This document shows, in pieces, positions 23,116 through 35,060 of a DNA stretch of 64,000 bases. Source of the DNA: Trichosporon coremiiforme (Eukaryota > Basidiomycota > Tremellomycetes > Trichosporonales > Trichosporonaceae); contig BCJJ01000005.1 in the NCBI GenBank assembly GCA_039545355.1, positions 991,008-1,055,007 on the forward strand, given 5' to 3'. Position 1 is the first letter of the stretch. Each line of letters starts with the position of its first letter. The position numbers were made by a program, and so were the translations under genes. The notes beneath the pieces are model-generated. The model had not been told where the DNA came from. It was given only the letters and a program-made list of their open reading frames with translations, and made no database searches.

Positions 23116-24533
23116 TTAGTTGGCGAAAGCCTGGTGGCCCGTCATGGCCTTGCCGAGGATGAGGCCGTGGATGTCGTAAGTTCCCTCGTACGTGTTGCAG
23201 ACCTGGAGGTTGGCCTCGTGGCGGCCGACGTGGTACTCATCCGAGCACGCGTTGCCGCCAAAGATGTCGAGCAGGACACGGGTGTGGTACAGCGCCTGTC
23301 CGCAGTTGTTGCGCTTCATCATCGAGATCTGGTCCGGGCAGTAGTTGCCCTCGCCCTTGAGGCGGCCGAGCTGGTAGGAGCCGAGGAGACCCAGGGTCGA
23401 GGCCGTCGAGGCGTCGACGAGCTTCTTCTGGACAAGCTGGAAGGAGGCGAGCGGGCGGTCGAACTGCTTGCGCTCAAGGGCGTAAGCGCGGGCACGGGCA
23501 GTGGCGTCCTCAAGAGCACCCATGACACCCCACGAGATACCGTAACGGGCCGAGTTGAGGCAGGAGAAGGGAGCGCCGAGACCGTTCGACTTGGGGAGGA
23601 GCGCGTCCTCGCCGACCTTGACGCTGTCCATGAAGACGGAGCCGGTGACGGAGGCACGGAGCGCGAGCTTGTGGGCGATCTTCTCAGTGCTGAGGCCCTC
23701 CATGCCGCGCTCGAGGACGAAGCCGCGGACCTTACCCTTCTGGCCGTTCTCGACGACACGGGCCCAGATGACGAAGACGTCGGCGTGGGGCGCGTTCGAG
23801 ATCCACGTCTTGGAACCGTTCAGCTCCCAGCCCTCCGGCGTCTTGGTCGCCGTCGTCTCCATGCCGGCGGGGTCGGAGCCGTGGTTGGGCTCAGTGAGGC
23901 CGAAGCAGCCGAGCCACTCGCCAGAGGCAAGCTTGGGGAGGTACTTCTCCTTCTGGGCCTCGGTACCGAACTCATTGATGGGGTGCATGACGAGCGACGA
24001 CTGGACGGACATCATCGAGCGGTAGCCGGAGTCGACGCGCTCGACCTCGCGAGCAATGAGACCGTAGGCGACAGACGAGGCGCCGGCGCAGCCGTAGCCC
24101 TTGATCTCGGGACCGAGGAGACCGAGCTTGCCCATCTCCTTCATGATCTCGGGGTCGTACTTCTCAGTACGGAAACCCTCGGTGACGCGCGACATGAGCT
24201 CGGTCTGGGCAAAGTCGCGGGCAGTCTCCTGGATAGCCTTCTCCTCGTCGGTCAGGAGCGACTCCATGTTGAGCGGGTCCTGTTATGTCAGCTGGAGTTC
24301 CGAGTTTTGCAGCTAGCGGTGGGGCTCACCTCCCAGTTGTAGTTGGCGAACTCTGAGCTGTCAGCGCATTGCTCAACGTGTCTGCCGGGAGTTCCGCCGC
24401 TTCTTCGACCACCTTCTTTCGGGCGGCTGGAGCGCGGTTAGCGAGGGTACTCACTGGCCATGCCACGGACGCTCATGGCGCGGGCAGAGGTGATGGCGTT
24501 GACAGCGGGACGGACGGCAGCGAGGCGGACCAT
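23116..24533 (-). CDS. Glutaryl-CoA dehydrogenase, mitochondrial
   Basis: Three exons, 24533-24455, 24352-24330 (23 nt) and 24279-23116, give 421 residues. The enzyme oxidises and decarboxylates glutaryl-CoA to crotonyl-CoA in lysine and tryptophan breakdown. The first 26 residues are Arg/Ala/Ser-rich without acidic residues, a mitochondrial presequence. The mature start KFANYNWEDPLN matches the family. [20 protein letters not shown] and [10 protein letters not shown] contain the GCDH-specific substrate-binding arginine region, and [15 protein letters not shown] holds the catalytic glutamate. Length matches human GCDH (about 438). The intron 1 acceptor at 24353 was chosen over an earlier AG because only it keeps the frame. 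Confidence 0.95.
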
Positions 24534-25464
24534 TGTGCGTTGTTTGTGAGAGGTGGGGAGAGTTGAGAGGAAAACTCGAACGGAGCGAGGTATATGAAGC
24601 AGCGTGTGTCTGTGGATCTGGGTCGTCGTCGGGAGTATGATGCCGCGGACATGTCATGTCACTTTGCCGGACCCTGAGACCGTCGTCGGCACTCGCCGGC
24701 GAGAATAGCTGCCCTTGGCGAGATATCCGAGCCTAGACGAGCCGCCGTCGCCAATAACAGCGTACGCTCCGTCCCCAGCAGATCCCCCACGTGCAAGATC
24801 TCCCCGCGAGCGGGTGCTCCGCGGCTTGTCAACGCTCAAGGAGCGACTCGGCGGCTCTCCCATACGCCTCCCTCTCGGCATTCCGGATTTTGCACTTGCC
24901 GGATACCGAGCTATCTATGTACGTTACTCGCCCAGCTCGCTAGCGATACGCTGCCCTATCAGTCGTCGCACCTCGTGCAGAAGGAGGGGAGCGCACACGA
25001 GCAGAAGATCAGATCATACGACCGCAACAGCCGCATGCGCGCACACTTGGGCCAGAACATGCTTCTGCCGCACGATCCGCGCATCGTGGAGGTCGCCGTG
25101 CCCATTCGGCCGCCTGCCCGCGGTTTCCAGCTAGCCAGATCTGCACTTCCCTGCCCGCCAGGCTATGAGGAACATCAGTTCATGTGGACATGTGCACCGC
25201 CTGCTCGGATATCAAAATACATTTTGTGTACAACCGATAGTGCCCAGAATAATGTTATCAGGAGCTCCGACGGGCTGCTAGGGGCTCATAGAGGCCGATA
25301 TCGGCCGACGCCTTGATGTCGGGCAGCCAGTACCTTGACTGACGCTGCCTGTTTATTGTTGCCCCTGGAGGCTGGCCGCAATGTGCGGGCAGTCTATTGT
25401 CGGTGCTGAAGTAATCTGGCGTCAGCTCAAGTTCAGCCGCAGCTAGCTCACGATGCAACAGCTT
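24534..25464. other. Spacer with an orphan frame lacking an ATG
   Basis: Plus-strand frame 24715-24918 can be spliced over 24919-24962 (GTACGT donor, CAG acceptor) to 24963-25316, giving about 185 codons with segments such as LSTLKERLGG and QNMLLPHDPRIVEVAVPI that look protein-like. It opens with TTG, has a stop just upstream, and no upstream ATG could be joined to it. A minus-strand ATG frame of 75 codons (24881-24654) overlaps its first exon. Either could be a gene missing a first exon, or neither. Treat as unresolved. Confidence 0.25.
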
Positions 25465-25818
25465 CTAGGCACTCTCATCCGCGTCGTCCTCGTCCTCGTC
25501 CTCGCTGTCGTCGCTCGCCTCATCCTTCTTCGCCATCTCCATCAGCCGCGCCGCCTTGCCCTTGCCGTAAGCGACCTTGCCGCGGTCCTCCTTCTGCTTC
25601 TCGGCGTCACCGACCGCGTCCTTCCACTCGGTCAGGAGCTCGTTCAGGCGCAACTGCGCTTCGCGGAGTGCCGGAGTAGCGGCCTCGTAGTACGCGTTGG
25701 TCGCGCTGCGGTCGGACTGGCCCGGAGTGAAGTCGACGCTCTCGGTCTTAGTGGCTGGCGTAGAGCAGGTGATGCCTTCCGGCGGGGCAACGACGTAGCT
25801 GAACGAGATGGACGGCAT
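25465..25818 (-). CDS. Small acidic-tailed protein, candidate KEOPS/EKC subunit Gon7
   Basis: Single exon of 117 residues starting at ATG 25818. The N-terminal third (SISFSYVVAPPEG) is strand-like, the middle (TPALREAQLRLNELLTEWKDAV) is a strong amphipathic helix, and the C-terminus is an acidic tail of Asp/Glu. That order (short beta hairpin, helix with LTEWKD-like core, disordered acidic end) is how fungal and human Gon7 are built; Gon7 caps Pcc1 in the KEOPS complex that makes t6A on tRNA. The identification is by overall pattern only. It diverges from MAP2. Confidence 0.5.
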   Translation of the reverse strand: MPSISFSYVVAPPEGITCSTPATKTESVDFTPGQSDRSATNAYYEAATPALREAQLRLNELLTEWKDAVGDAEKQKEDRGKVAYGKGKAARLMEMAKKDEASDDSEDEDEDDADESA

Positions 25819-26297
25819 GGTTGTAGTTGAGCTGAATCGAGATGACGTCGAGCTCGAAAATTCAGGTGGAGGAAAACAGACCCCTCAGAGGCTCATGTGG
25901 GCATTTCCTAATGCATCCCGCAACTCTAATCGGCCACCTGGGCAGGCATTAGCCTTGTTTTTAATCGAGCTCCGAGAGATATCACAGGTCCGGAACTTGG
26001 TGCGAGCGACGCGGGAGTAAAAATTCGCCTTACGTTGAGGTATGTCTACCGGGCAGAGTAGGAAATAGCCCAGCGACGTCCGGCCTCTTTGCTTCATCGC
26101 ATAACCCACGACCAACGCACAGTGAGTACCCCAGCCAGTGCTTCTCGATGATGTTCGTCACCACGATATGTTAGACTTCAGCAGGAGTTTAACTCCACAG
26201 TTGACAAACTATTTTTGACGCTGAGAGATCCTTTACGCACCGCGCTTTTCTTACTACCTTTTGCGGGCCGGTAGCTGACCCCAGACCCTACCTCAAC
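25819..26297. promoter_or_regulatory. Divergent promoter region
   Basis: 479 bp between the start codons of the Gon7-like gene (minus) and MAP2 (plus). No specific element was recognised. Confidence 0.4.
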
Positions 26298-27680
26298 ATG
26301 GCGCCGGTTGCGGTTCCCAAAGTTGAGGACCTGTCCCTAGAGGACAAGGAGAAGCAGGAGGCTGCTGCCCCTGCTGCTCCCGCTCAGGCTGAGCCTAAGC
26401 CTGACGCCGAGAACGGCGAGGAGCACGACTCTGACGACGACGACGACGACGCCGAGGGCGAGGGCGGTGAGGGAGCCGCTGGCGCGGCGAAGAAAAAGAA
26501 GAAGAAGAAAAAGCCCAAAAAGAAAAAGACCGCGGCCGTGCAGTCTGACCCGCCCCGCGTCGGCCTCACGAAGATCTTCCGCAACGGCGTGTTCCCCGTG
26601 GGCGAGGAGGTCGAGTACAAAAACGACACGACGAGCCGCATCACGTCCGAGGAGATGCGCGAGAAGGAGCGTCTGGCGCAGGGCGACCCGTCGACCAACT
26701 ACCAGAACATCCGCCGCGCAGCCGAGGTCCACCGCCAAGTCCGCCAGTATGCCCGCAAGCACATCCGGCCAGGCATGAAGCTCATGGACATTGCGAACAT
26801 GATCGAGGACGGCACCCGCGCTCTGGTGGAGGAGGACGGCTTCGAGAGCGGCATCGGCTTCCCGACCGGCCTGTCCATCAACGAGTGCGCCGCGCACTAC
26901 ACGCCCAACCCGGGAGACACGAAGGAGCTCAAGCAGGGCGACATCATCAAGATCGACTTTGGCGTGCACGTCAAGGGCCGTATTGTCGACAGCGCGTTCA
27001 CGCTCAACTTTGCCGACCCCGAGTGGGACACACTGCTCGCCGCGGTGAACGACGCGACCAAGACCGGTGTCGCCGAGGCGGGCATCGACGTGCGGCTGTG
27101 CGACATCGGCGAGGCGATCCAGGAGGTCATGGAGAGCTACGAAGTCGAGATCGGCGGCAAAATGCTCCCCGTGAAGAGCATCCGGAACCTGAACGGGCAC
27201 AGTATCACGCCATACGTCATCCACGGCGGCACAGCGACGAGTCACGGCAAGAGCGTGCCGATCGTGAAGCAGTTTGGCGAGCACAAGGACACGACGCGCA
27301 TGGAAGAGGGCGAGTACTTTGCCATCGAGACCTTTGGCTCTACCGGCCGCGGAAAGGTCTTTGAGGAGGGCGTATGCTCGCACTACGCCCTCAGTCCACA
27401 GATGCCGGAGCATTACACGCTGCGCCACCAGAGTGCCAAGAACCTGCTCAAGAGCATCAACAAGAACTTCGGCACACTCCCCTGGTGCCGAAGGTACCTC
27501 GAGCACGTGGGCGAGAAGAACTACCTCCTCGGCCTGAACGAGCTTGTCCGCCAGGGCGTCGTCGCAGACTACCCACCCCTCGTTGATCCCGAGCCCGGAT
27601 GCATGACCGCCCAGTCCGAGCACACCATCCTCCTTCGCCCGACGTGCAAGGAGATTGTCTCCAAGGGCGACGACTACTAG
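26298..27680 (+). CDS. MAP2: Methionine aminopeptidase 2
   Basis: Single exon, 460 residues, ATG preceded by TCAAC. It removes the initiator methionine from nascent cytosolic proteins at the ribosome. The N-terminus carries the type-2 signature: an acidic tract followed by a polylysine block ([13 protein letters not shown], about residues 65-78). The pita-bread metal ligands are all present: Asp in KIDFGVH, Asp in [10 protein letters not shown], His in [10 protein letters not shown], Glu in [10 protein letters not shown] and Glu in [10 protein letters not shown]. The helical insertion typical of type 2 enzymes ([19 protein letters not shown]) is complete. Length is normal (yeast Map2 421, human 478). 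Converges with the Gos1 gene. Confidence 0.97.
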   Translation: MAPVAVPKVEDLSLEDKEKQEAAAPAAPAQAEPKPDAENGEEHDSDDDDDDAEGEGGEGAAGAAKKKKKKKKPKKKKTAAVQSDPPRVGLTKIFRNGVFPVGEEVEYKNDTTSRITSEEMREKERLAQGDPSTNYQNIRRAAEVHRQVRQYARKHIRPGMKLMDIANMIEDGTRALVEEDGFESGIGFPTGLSINECAAHYTPNPGDTKELKQGDIIKIDFGVHVKGRIVDSAFTLNFADPEWDTLLAAVNDATKTGVAEAGIDVRLCDIGEAIQEVMESYEVEIGGKMLPVKSIRNLNGHSITPYVIHGGTATSHGKSVPIVKQFGEHKDTTRMEEGEYFAIETFGSTGRGKVFEEGVCSHYALSPQMPEHYTLRHQSAKNLLKSINKNFGTLPWCRRYLEHVGEKNYLLGLNELVRQGVVADYPPLVDPEPGCMTAQSEHTILLRPTCKEIVSKGDDY

Positions 27681-27838
27681 TCGAGCATCGTGCATCTGTA
27701 AAAACCCCACCACTTAAGTCTTGATAGGCCCCCGGGCAGCAGTTGTACCATAGTGTTCTCATATGCAGTTATTACATTAGCCCAGCGCCTCTCCGCGCCG
27801 CACTCCACGAAAGATCCGAAACTAAACCCGACCCACGT

Positions 27839-28625
27839 CTATCCAAACATGTACCACAGCAGGAAGAGGATGCACGCCGCAGCAACGCCAGCGATGATGT
27901 ACTGGTCCCTCCTCCTTCTCGTGCCGATAGCCGCGATCAGCTTGTTGATGCCGGGGATCTGGTTCGCGACCCTACCCATGCGCGCGTTGATATTGCGAAT
28001 CGTAGCGCTGTCCTCGAAGAAAGCCTGACGCGTCGCCTGCGCCGTCGCCGTGATCTCGTCAATCATGCGATGGCTTGCGTCAATGTGGTCCCGGTCAGAG
28101 AGCAGAGCTTCCGTCTGGCTCGCGCGCGCGGCCTTGTAGCTGTCAATGTCCCTCCGGACACTGCCGAGGAGATCGGACTTGGCCAGCGCCGATTCGATGT
28201 TCCGCTTAATCCGCGTATAATCGCGCCGGTAGTCGTCGAGATTTGAACGATGCCTGGACAGAGCGTTTTGCATTGAGGTCGACGGGGGTGTCGGGCCGTT
28301 GCAGTGCGAGGACAGGTCGGAGAGCGCCTGATCCAGCTGCTTGTCAGCTTACCACAAACGTTACTACGCTTCCACCCCCTTCTCTCTCTTGGTGAGGGCG
28401 ATTCGAGTTACCGCCGCGACTCTCGAAACTTACCTTGTCAAGCAGCTCCTCGACCTCCTCCTCCACCAGCTTGTACCCCCCGACGCCCTCCTCGGCCGCC
28501 TCTGCGCCAGAAACGCCTCCTCCGCCGGCAATGTCGGCGCCGATACGGGAATAGTTGGACAGCTTCGTGTCGAGCGCACTCTCAAGCGCGCGCGTGTGCC
28601 GGATCGCGTTGTCCCAGGTGGACAT
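27839..28625 (-). CDS. GOS1: Golgi SNARE Gos1 (GOSR1 family)
   Basis: Two exons, 28625-28434 and 28336-27839 (intron 97 nt), give 229 residues. It is a Qb-SNARE for intra-Golgi and ER-Golgi fusion. The N-terminus (MSTWDNAIRHTRALESALDTKLSNYS) matches the conserved Gos1/GOS28 start. The SNARE motif runs from about 140 to 205 (DHIDASHRMIDEITATAQAT onward), and a C-terminal anchor IIAGVAAACILFLLWYMF ends the protein. Yeast Gos1 is 223 residues. The acceptor reads AAGCAG, a tandem NAGNAG site, so an extra Gln at residue 65 is possible. A Gly/Ala/Glu-rich insert at residues 34-45 is specific to this copy. Confidence 0.92.
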
Positions 28626-29331
28626 GGTGCTTCAGCTCCGTTAGGAGATCAGACGATAGGTGGTGGGCAGAGTTTGTAGTCGAGGGGGAAGAAAAGGAAA
28701 TGTTGGACACCGCTGCGAGAACACTGCGTGGGCGCGGGAGGGCTGCGCAATAACACAGCCTGGTCTCTCAGATTGGCAGTCGTGCGAGCCTAGATTGTGG
28801 CTGAGGCTGTGGGTTTAACTGCCTTTGAAATCGGGAGGAGGCAGAAGAGTAGCCTGAATCGTTAGTTATGGTTCATCGCAGAAACTTAACTGTTTATTCA
28901 CTCGCTTGCCCGACGTCAGTAAAGTGTGATGTATGTGCTGTCGACAGCAGTCGCGAAGTATGCAGCGTAGATAGATGCCCGGTGGCCACGCCGTACCTGA
29001 CGCCCGGAGACCAATGACGCATGGCAAAATGGGTGGGTTGAATAGGGTCGATCAATCCACGCATCGCTCATGTTGTGCCACTGCAGGACCCAAGTGCCAG
29101 CGCGACTATCCTATGGCGTGTCGCTACCTTGTGTTTCGCGTAGCCGGCTGAGCATCAGAGCAGCCTCACACCCTCTTCTCCTCATTAGACATCTCCAAAC
29201 CTTACCGGTAACGACCCGCACGATCAAAACGATCAAAACGCCAGTCCAGCGCCTTGACGGTATCAGACTGGCTGCACGAACACGCCTCTATTAGTGGGAA
29301 GGACTAGCGACGAACGGATACGAAGATCATC
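28626..29331. promoter_or_regulatory. Divergent promoter region
   Basis: 706 bp between the Gos1 (minus) and p24 (plus) start codons. A 9-bp direct repeat (GATCAAAAC) occurs at about 29222-29239. No further element was recognised. Confidence 0.4.
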
Positions 29332-30408
29332 ATGCTGGTGCGCTCGGCGATCGGCGCCGCGCTTCTCGTCGCTGGCATCGTTCAGGCTACCGCCCTGACG
29401 GCGCTCATCAATGCGAACGAACGGAACTGTTACTATGCCGACGTGGACGGAGCGGGGGAGAAGGTCGGTGAGTACTAGTCGAGGTCGTGCAGCGATCGAG
29501 CAATCTGTACCGTCGTTCTGTACGCCACTGCTGGCCAGCACGTCTCACGCGACTCATGCGACCCAGCATCTCTGCAGCGTTGCAGGTTGGCTGAGCAGCG
29601 TTGGCATCAATACAAAGCAGCAACGTAGCGCGACCAGCTATCTTATGGTTGAACTGCTAGCTAACGACAGGCTTCTACTTCGCTGTCCAGTCCGGCGGCA
29701 ACTTTGAGATCTCGTACTCGGTCTTGGACCCGAAAGACAAGGTCATCCTTGAGGGCGACAACGAGCGCCAGGGCGACTTCATCTTCACGGCCAAGACGGT
29801 CGGAGAGTACTCGTTCTGCTTCAACAATGACGCGACGGACAAGCTGATCGACTTTGAGTGAGTGACCTCGACGTCCGGAGGAGGAGGACCAAGGGGCAAG
29901 GGGCCCGACTGAGGCCGCGCCGACATGTGTTCCGGGTCTCCGGCGTCGCCTGCGGTTCCGCACGGTCCCTCGCTAACAACGCAGTATCATGGTCGAGTCT
30001 GAACCCCGCCGCGTGCTCCCCGCCTCCCAGAAGCCGATCAACGAGCACACGTCCGCGCTCGAGGAGTCGTCCTACAAGCTGAACGGGATGCTCACGACGA
30101 TCCAGCGCACGCAGAAGTACTTCCACACGCGCCACCACCGCAATTACTCGACTGTCGTCAGCACGCAGTCCCGCCTCTTCTGGTTCACTATCCTTGAGTG
30201 TCTCGCCGTCATCGGCATGAGTCTGTGAGTACATGCGAGCTCCGACAGGCGCGAGCCTCCTGCTGCGAGCTGCAAGAGCTGCAGGAGCTGCAGGAGCTGC
30301 AGGATTGCGGAATGAGTCAGGAAAACCAGGCTAACTTTTCCCAGGGCGCAGGTCTGGATCCTCAAGACGTTCTTCTCCCGCGGCGGATCAAGACGGTTCA
30401 AGGTCTAG
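29332..30408 (+). CDS. p24 family (emp24/gp25L) cargo receptor
   Basis: Four exons, 29332-29467, 29671-29857, 29985-30224 and 30345-30408, give 208 residues. p24 proteins cycle between ER and Golgi in COPII and COPI vesicles. A signal peptide (about residues 1-21, LLVAGIVQATA) leads into a GOLD domain with the paired cysteines (ERNCYYADV and YSFCFNN). A coiled coil follows (HTSALEESSYKLNGMLTTIQ), then one transmembrane helix (FWFTILECLAVIGMSLAQVWIL) and a short cytosolic tail LKTFFSRGGSRRFKV whose FF and basic residues are the coat-binding signal. Which subfamily (Emp24, Erv25 or Erp) is not settled. Introns are longer than usual here (203, 127 and 120 nt). Confidence 0.93.
30264..30305. repeat. 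GAGCTGCAG tandem repeat inside an intron
   Basis: About four 9-bp units in the third intron of the p24 gene. Confidence 0.7.
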
Positions 30409-30544
30409 ACAGAGCATGCATGGATATGTGCAGTGGCGTGATGGTGTATGGGTAGTCGCGGTGGTATGGGACAGGCACAAGCGCGGGGTATACGAGAAGA
30501 GGTGGTGGCAGCCAAGATACAACAAGCAAATCTACAGGGCAAGG

Positions 30545-32342
30545 TTATGACACGGTGAGGTCGCGGAGGAGGCGGCGGACTGTCGCGTCGGTCTCCTTCG
30601 CCTCAGCGGCGCCAGATGAGGGAGGAGCACCGTCGAACACGGTCTTCTTCCGCACGCCCTCGCCGTCATACATACCCTGCGGCGCATTCCAGATGACCTC
30701 GCCGGGCTTGCCCATCCAGTCCCACCGGCGTGCCTTCTTGGGGTTGGGCAGGCGTGCGTTCGGCTCGATCAGCACGTCGCGCTCCGCGAGGGCAGTGACT
30801 ATCCGTGCAATGTTGGTCGCGTCCTGCGGTCAGCTTGGTCGGTACTCAACGCGGTTTCTGCGAGGCGATATTATTGTTGAGGGCGACATGGGAAATGAAT
30901 GAGAGGACACTCACGTCGATACCAGAATGTTGCCGCCCGTCAAACTTCCCCAGCTCCAGAACATCTAGCATTCCGGGGATGTTGAGCGATCTCGGGCCAT
31001 CCTTATCCTTCGGTGTCCTGATAACGCGGCCAGTCGTGACGCGCTGCCCCTTATCTCTGTCCGACAAGTAAGTTGCGACCGCATTCTTGATATTCAGGTA
31101 CCGGCGAAGGAGGTAGGTCGGGTATGTTGGTGTTGGCGTGATGTGCAGCTGTTTCGGGACGAAGTCACTGTCATTAGCTGATGCACCGGAACCCTCAGCT
31201 CCTCGCCGGCGCTCGGCACTGTCGTCAAGGTGTACGTACCGAAGATCCCACGGCCCGTCAGTGACCCACATCGCACCGACTAACTCCCCCCTCTCGTCTC
31301 GGAGACCCCAGGAGTCGAGCCACTGCTCAAACTTGATGAGAACTTCTGGGAAGGTCGGAGACGTATCGACCGTTGCCTGCTGTCAGCTGCTTCGAGCTCA
31401 TCTAGCTGCCCAAGAGAGACGTACCTGCTGGATACCCGTCAGATTGATGCAGAACTCGCTCAGTTGCGGCCGCCACGTTGGCCGGACATAGGAGTGGAAC
31501 GTGTCCACTGTCACGAGGCGCCGAGTCCGCACCGCGGTCTCCGAGTCCGAGGCATCGTCCTCGGCCCACTGTAGCAGCACAACCGGGAATTCCTGCATGT
31601 CAGCTAAGATCCTCTACTGCCTGAGCTTGTCATCAAGAGTCGCGCAAACTCTCTTGCTTATCCGACGCTCCGCCGAGAACCGCATGAGGGTGAACCGGGG
31701 CAGGACTCACAATAATCTCGTTCGGATAGTCGAACCCCTTCCCTCCCTCGCACGTCCCCTCTACGTCGAAGCAGAGGTAGCTGAGGTACGGCTGCCGCGG
31801 GGGCCGGACGGGCATGGCGGCGCGTCTGGCGGCCTCGGCGGCCGCGACTTGCTGGTTGTATGCTGTCATGAGGCGTCTGCTTGTCAGCTTACACAGCATT
31901 TATCTAGCCTTCCACTCCATGTCCTGATCCTAGTCATTACGTTCGCGTTTGAGATGCGTTCAAGGAGGATCCTTCTGCGGGGAGAAGACGCTCCGTTCTG
32001 CCTGCGGTCTCGGGTACTCGGACCAGAGGGAAGGAGTGTGGAGATGAGTACCCACCGATGCAGCGTCTCGCGCTTTCCCTTGCTATCTAGTCCGAGCCGG
32101 GAGAGCTCGCCGCGCATCTCTGCCGCCGTAGCACGTTTACTCGGCCGCTTCATTGTCACGCCCGGTGGCGAGGCGGTGTCTTCCTCGTCCTCAGCTTCGT
32201 CCTTATCCTCCGTGTCCCGTTGAGCTGGTGCTGTCTCCGACGAGACCGGCAGGACCGGCCGGACCGAAGCATCAGTCGAGGAATCGTCCGGCGGACCCGG
32301 AGGCTCACTCTGCCGGCTCCAGATACGCTTGAGCATGCTCAT
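30545..32342 (-). CDS. ERI1-like 3'-5' exoribonuclease with SAP domain
   Basis: Six exons, 32342-32056, 31876-31711, 31592-31425, 31376-31240, 31167-30915 and 30823-30545, give 429 residues. A SAP-like helix pair (AAEMRGELSRLGLDSKGKRETLHRRL, given here as positions about 70-97) precedes a DEDDh nuclease domain: FDVEGT near residue 134 (first Asp and Glu), PWDLR..DF in the middle (next Asp) and HSGIDDATNIARI (His and last Asp). The two halves of HSGID|DATN are brought together by splicing of the last intron, which supports the model. ERI1 enzymes trim histone mRNA ends, 5.8S rRNA and small RNAs. The first intron is long (179 nt) and has an unusual GTGGGT donor. Confidence 0.9.
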
Positions 32343-32878
32343 GTTGTCGGCGGGAGAGAAGTAGAGAGAAGGCTATTGTTTGGACTGACGGCCGACTTTT
32401 GAGAAGAGCCTCCACCCTCCATCTCCGTCACCTTCTGGTTCCTGAGTCAAGCTAGCACAACATGAGTCAAGTCTGCCAGCCAGCCAGCGTGCGACCTGGC
32501 CCCGTGACACTTGGCACACTTCTCCGCCAAATTGTGTACTTCACCCGACAATGCACACTGCTTATCACCCTCCGATCCTCCATTGTCCAAAGCCTATGCA
32601 CCTCGCTTGCTCCCCTCGTTGGTCCATTAAGAGTACATCACCGCACATTCAAATCACAGGCACCTAGCCAGTCAAACGACAGCGCGGCTCGCTCTCGCCG
32701 TTACAGAGTCGTAAACCAATGCTCTCATCATGCACAGGGCGCGGGCAGGGGCGGGCGTGTGTCGACTCTGGTTTCGTAATTATTTGAGAGTGAGAGAGAG
32801 AGGGAGAGACAGCATCAAATCTATGGACAAAGCGTACGCTCGCCTTGTCCCACCACCCATCAGAGATCTAGGCCAAAC
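32343..32878. other. Intergenic spacer
   Basis: 536 bp between the ERI1-like start (minus) and the Rab11 stop (minus). A GA-rich run lies at about 32786-32810. Nothing else was recognised. Confidence 0.4.
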
Positions 32879-34013
<1,135 letters not shown>

Positions 34014-35060
34014 TGTTGTAAGTGTTCAAGAGAGGTTGGAAGGAATATTAGTCAAGTGAGGAAGAGGGAGGATGGAAGTTGAGGCGAATCAAGCAGGGAC
34101 GGCGACACGCGTTTGAGATGGAAAGGAGCCGGAACGGGCGATGTGGAGGGAGGTAGGACAGATGACGGGGGGGGGGGGGTGGTGGTTGTCCGCAAAAAGA
34201 AGGGAGGAGGAGGATGAAGGTTGTAGTGTTAGGAGGAAGTGATATGCACGGAGCAAGGGAATGAGTAAGGATGATAAAGGTGTGGAATGGAATTACCAGG
34301 CTGAGGAAGAAGTCGGCAGGAAGGTTGGGAGGTGATGTGTTGGCAGTGAGCGGCAGGGTATGGCCGTGGTGGTATAGTACGGCTGTGGGTGGGTGGGGTA
34401 GGTGGAACGTACGGTGGCTCCAGCCTACAGCTCCTGGTGCAGCACTTAGCGACGTGTGACGCGAGGCAGCTCAGGCAGACAGCCTAGGCAGCCAGGCAGG
34501 TGCTCATGCTGCGCCCAGGTTGCCCATTGCCCATTGCCCAGCGAGCAACTCAGGGATGGGCGTGGTCCAATGCACTTTCCCTTCCCTGCCATCCCTACCT
34601 GTGCGTCCACCGTAGCCTCTCGTTATGAGGCCCTTCGCATCCCTTCCTTCTCTCGACCCTATAGCCTGGCCTGGTGTGACCGGGTTATCGCGCTGGACGG
34701 ACTACGGGCGCGGTCTCATTTGCCCCCGCTATTATCCACTCCGATCTCCTTTAGACACGCATAATAGTCGCATTTCAGGCACCTAATGTCCGGAGCTACA
34801 CCGGCGTTTCAACCCTGTGGCACCGTGCCTGGACGCTCATACTCGTGTTGCATGCTCATGCCAGTGTTGCATGTTGCACATTGCGGAGAGGCAGCGACGC
34901 AATATCGATATCGATACATTCCTCATGTGCTCGAACGCTCTCTCACGGACATGCGCGAGCGAGGAAGCGTGCTTGCCCGACGACTGAGCTCACAGCTGAC
35001 TGATGACCGCTGACAACTGCTGATCTAGGTAAACAAATGCATACAGAATAAAGATAACAC
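34014..35060. other. Intergenic region with poly-G tract
   Basis: 1.05 kb upstream of Rab11 and downstream of the Brx1 stop. The first 250 bp are purine-rich on the plus strand (so CT-rich upstream of Rab11) and include a 13-G run at 34167-34179. No gene was recognised. Confidence 0.45.

Noticed and set aside
22786..24342. Plus-strand open frame of 518 codons
   Set aside because: It is antisense to glutaryl-CoA dehydrogenase. Its Leu/Val/Glu-rich composition is what GC-rich coding DNA gives on the opposite strand, and it has no recognisable domain.
26337..27713. Minus-strand open frame of 458 codons
   Set aside because: Antisense to MAP2, whose full set of metal ligands shows the plus strand is the coding one.
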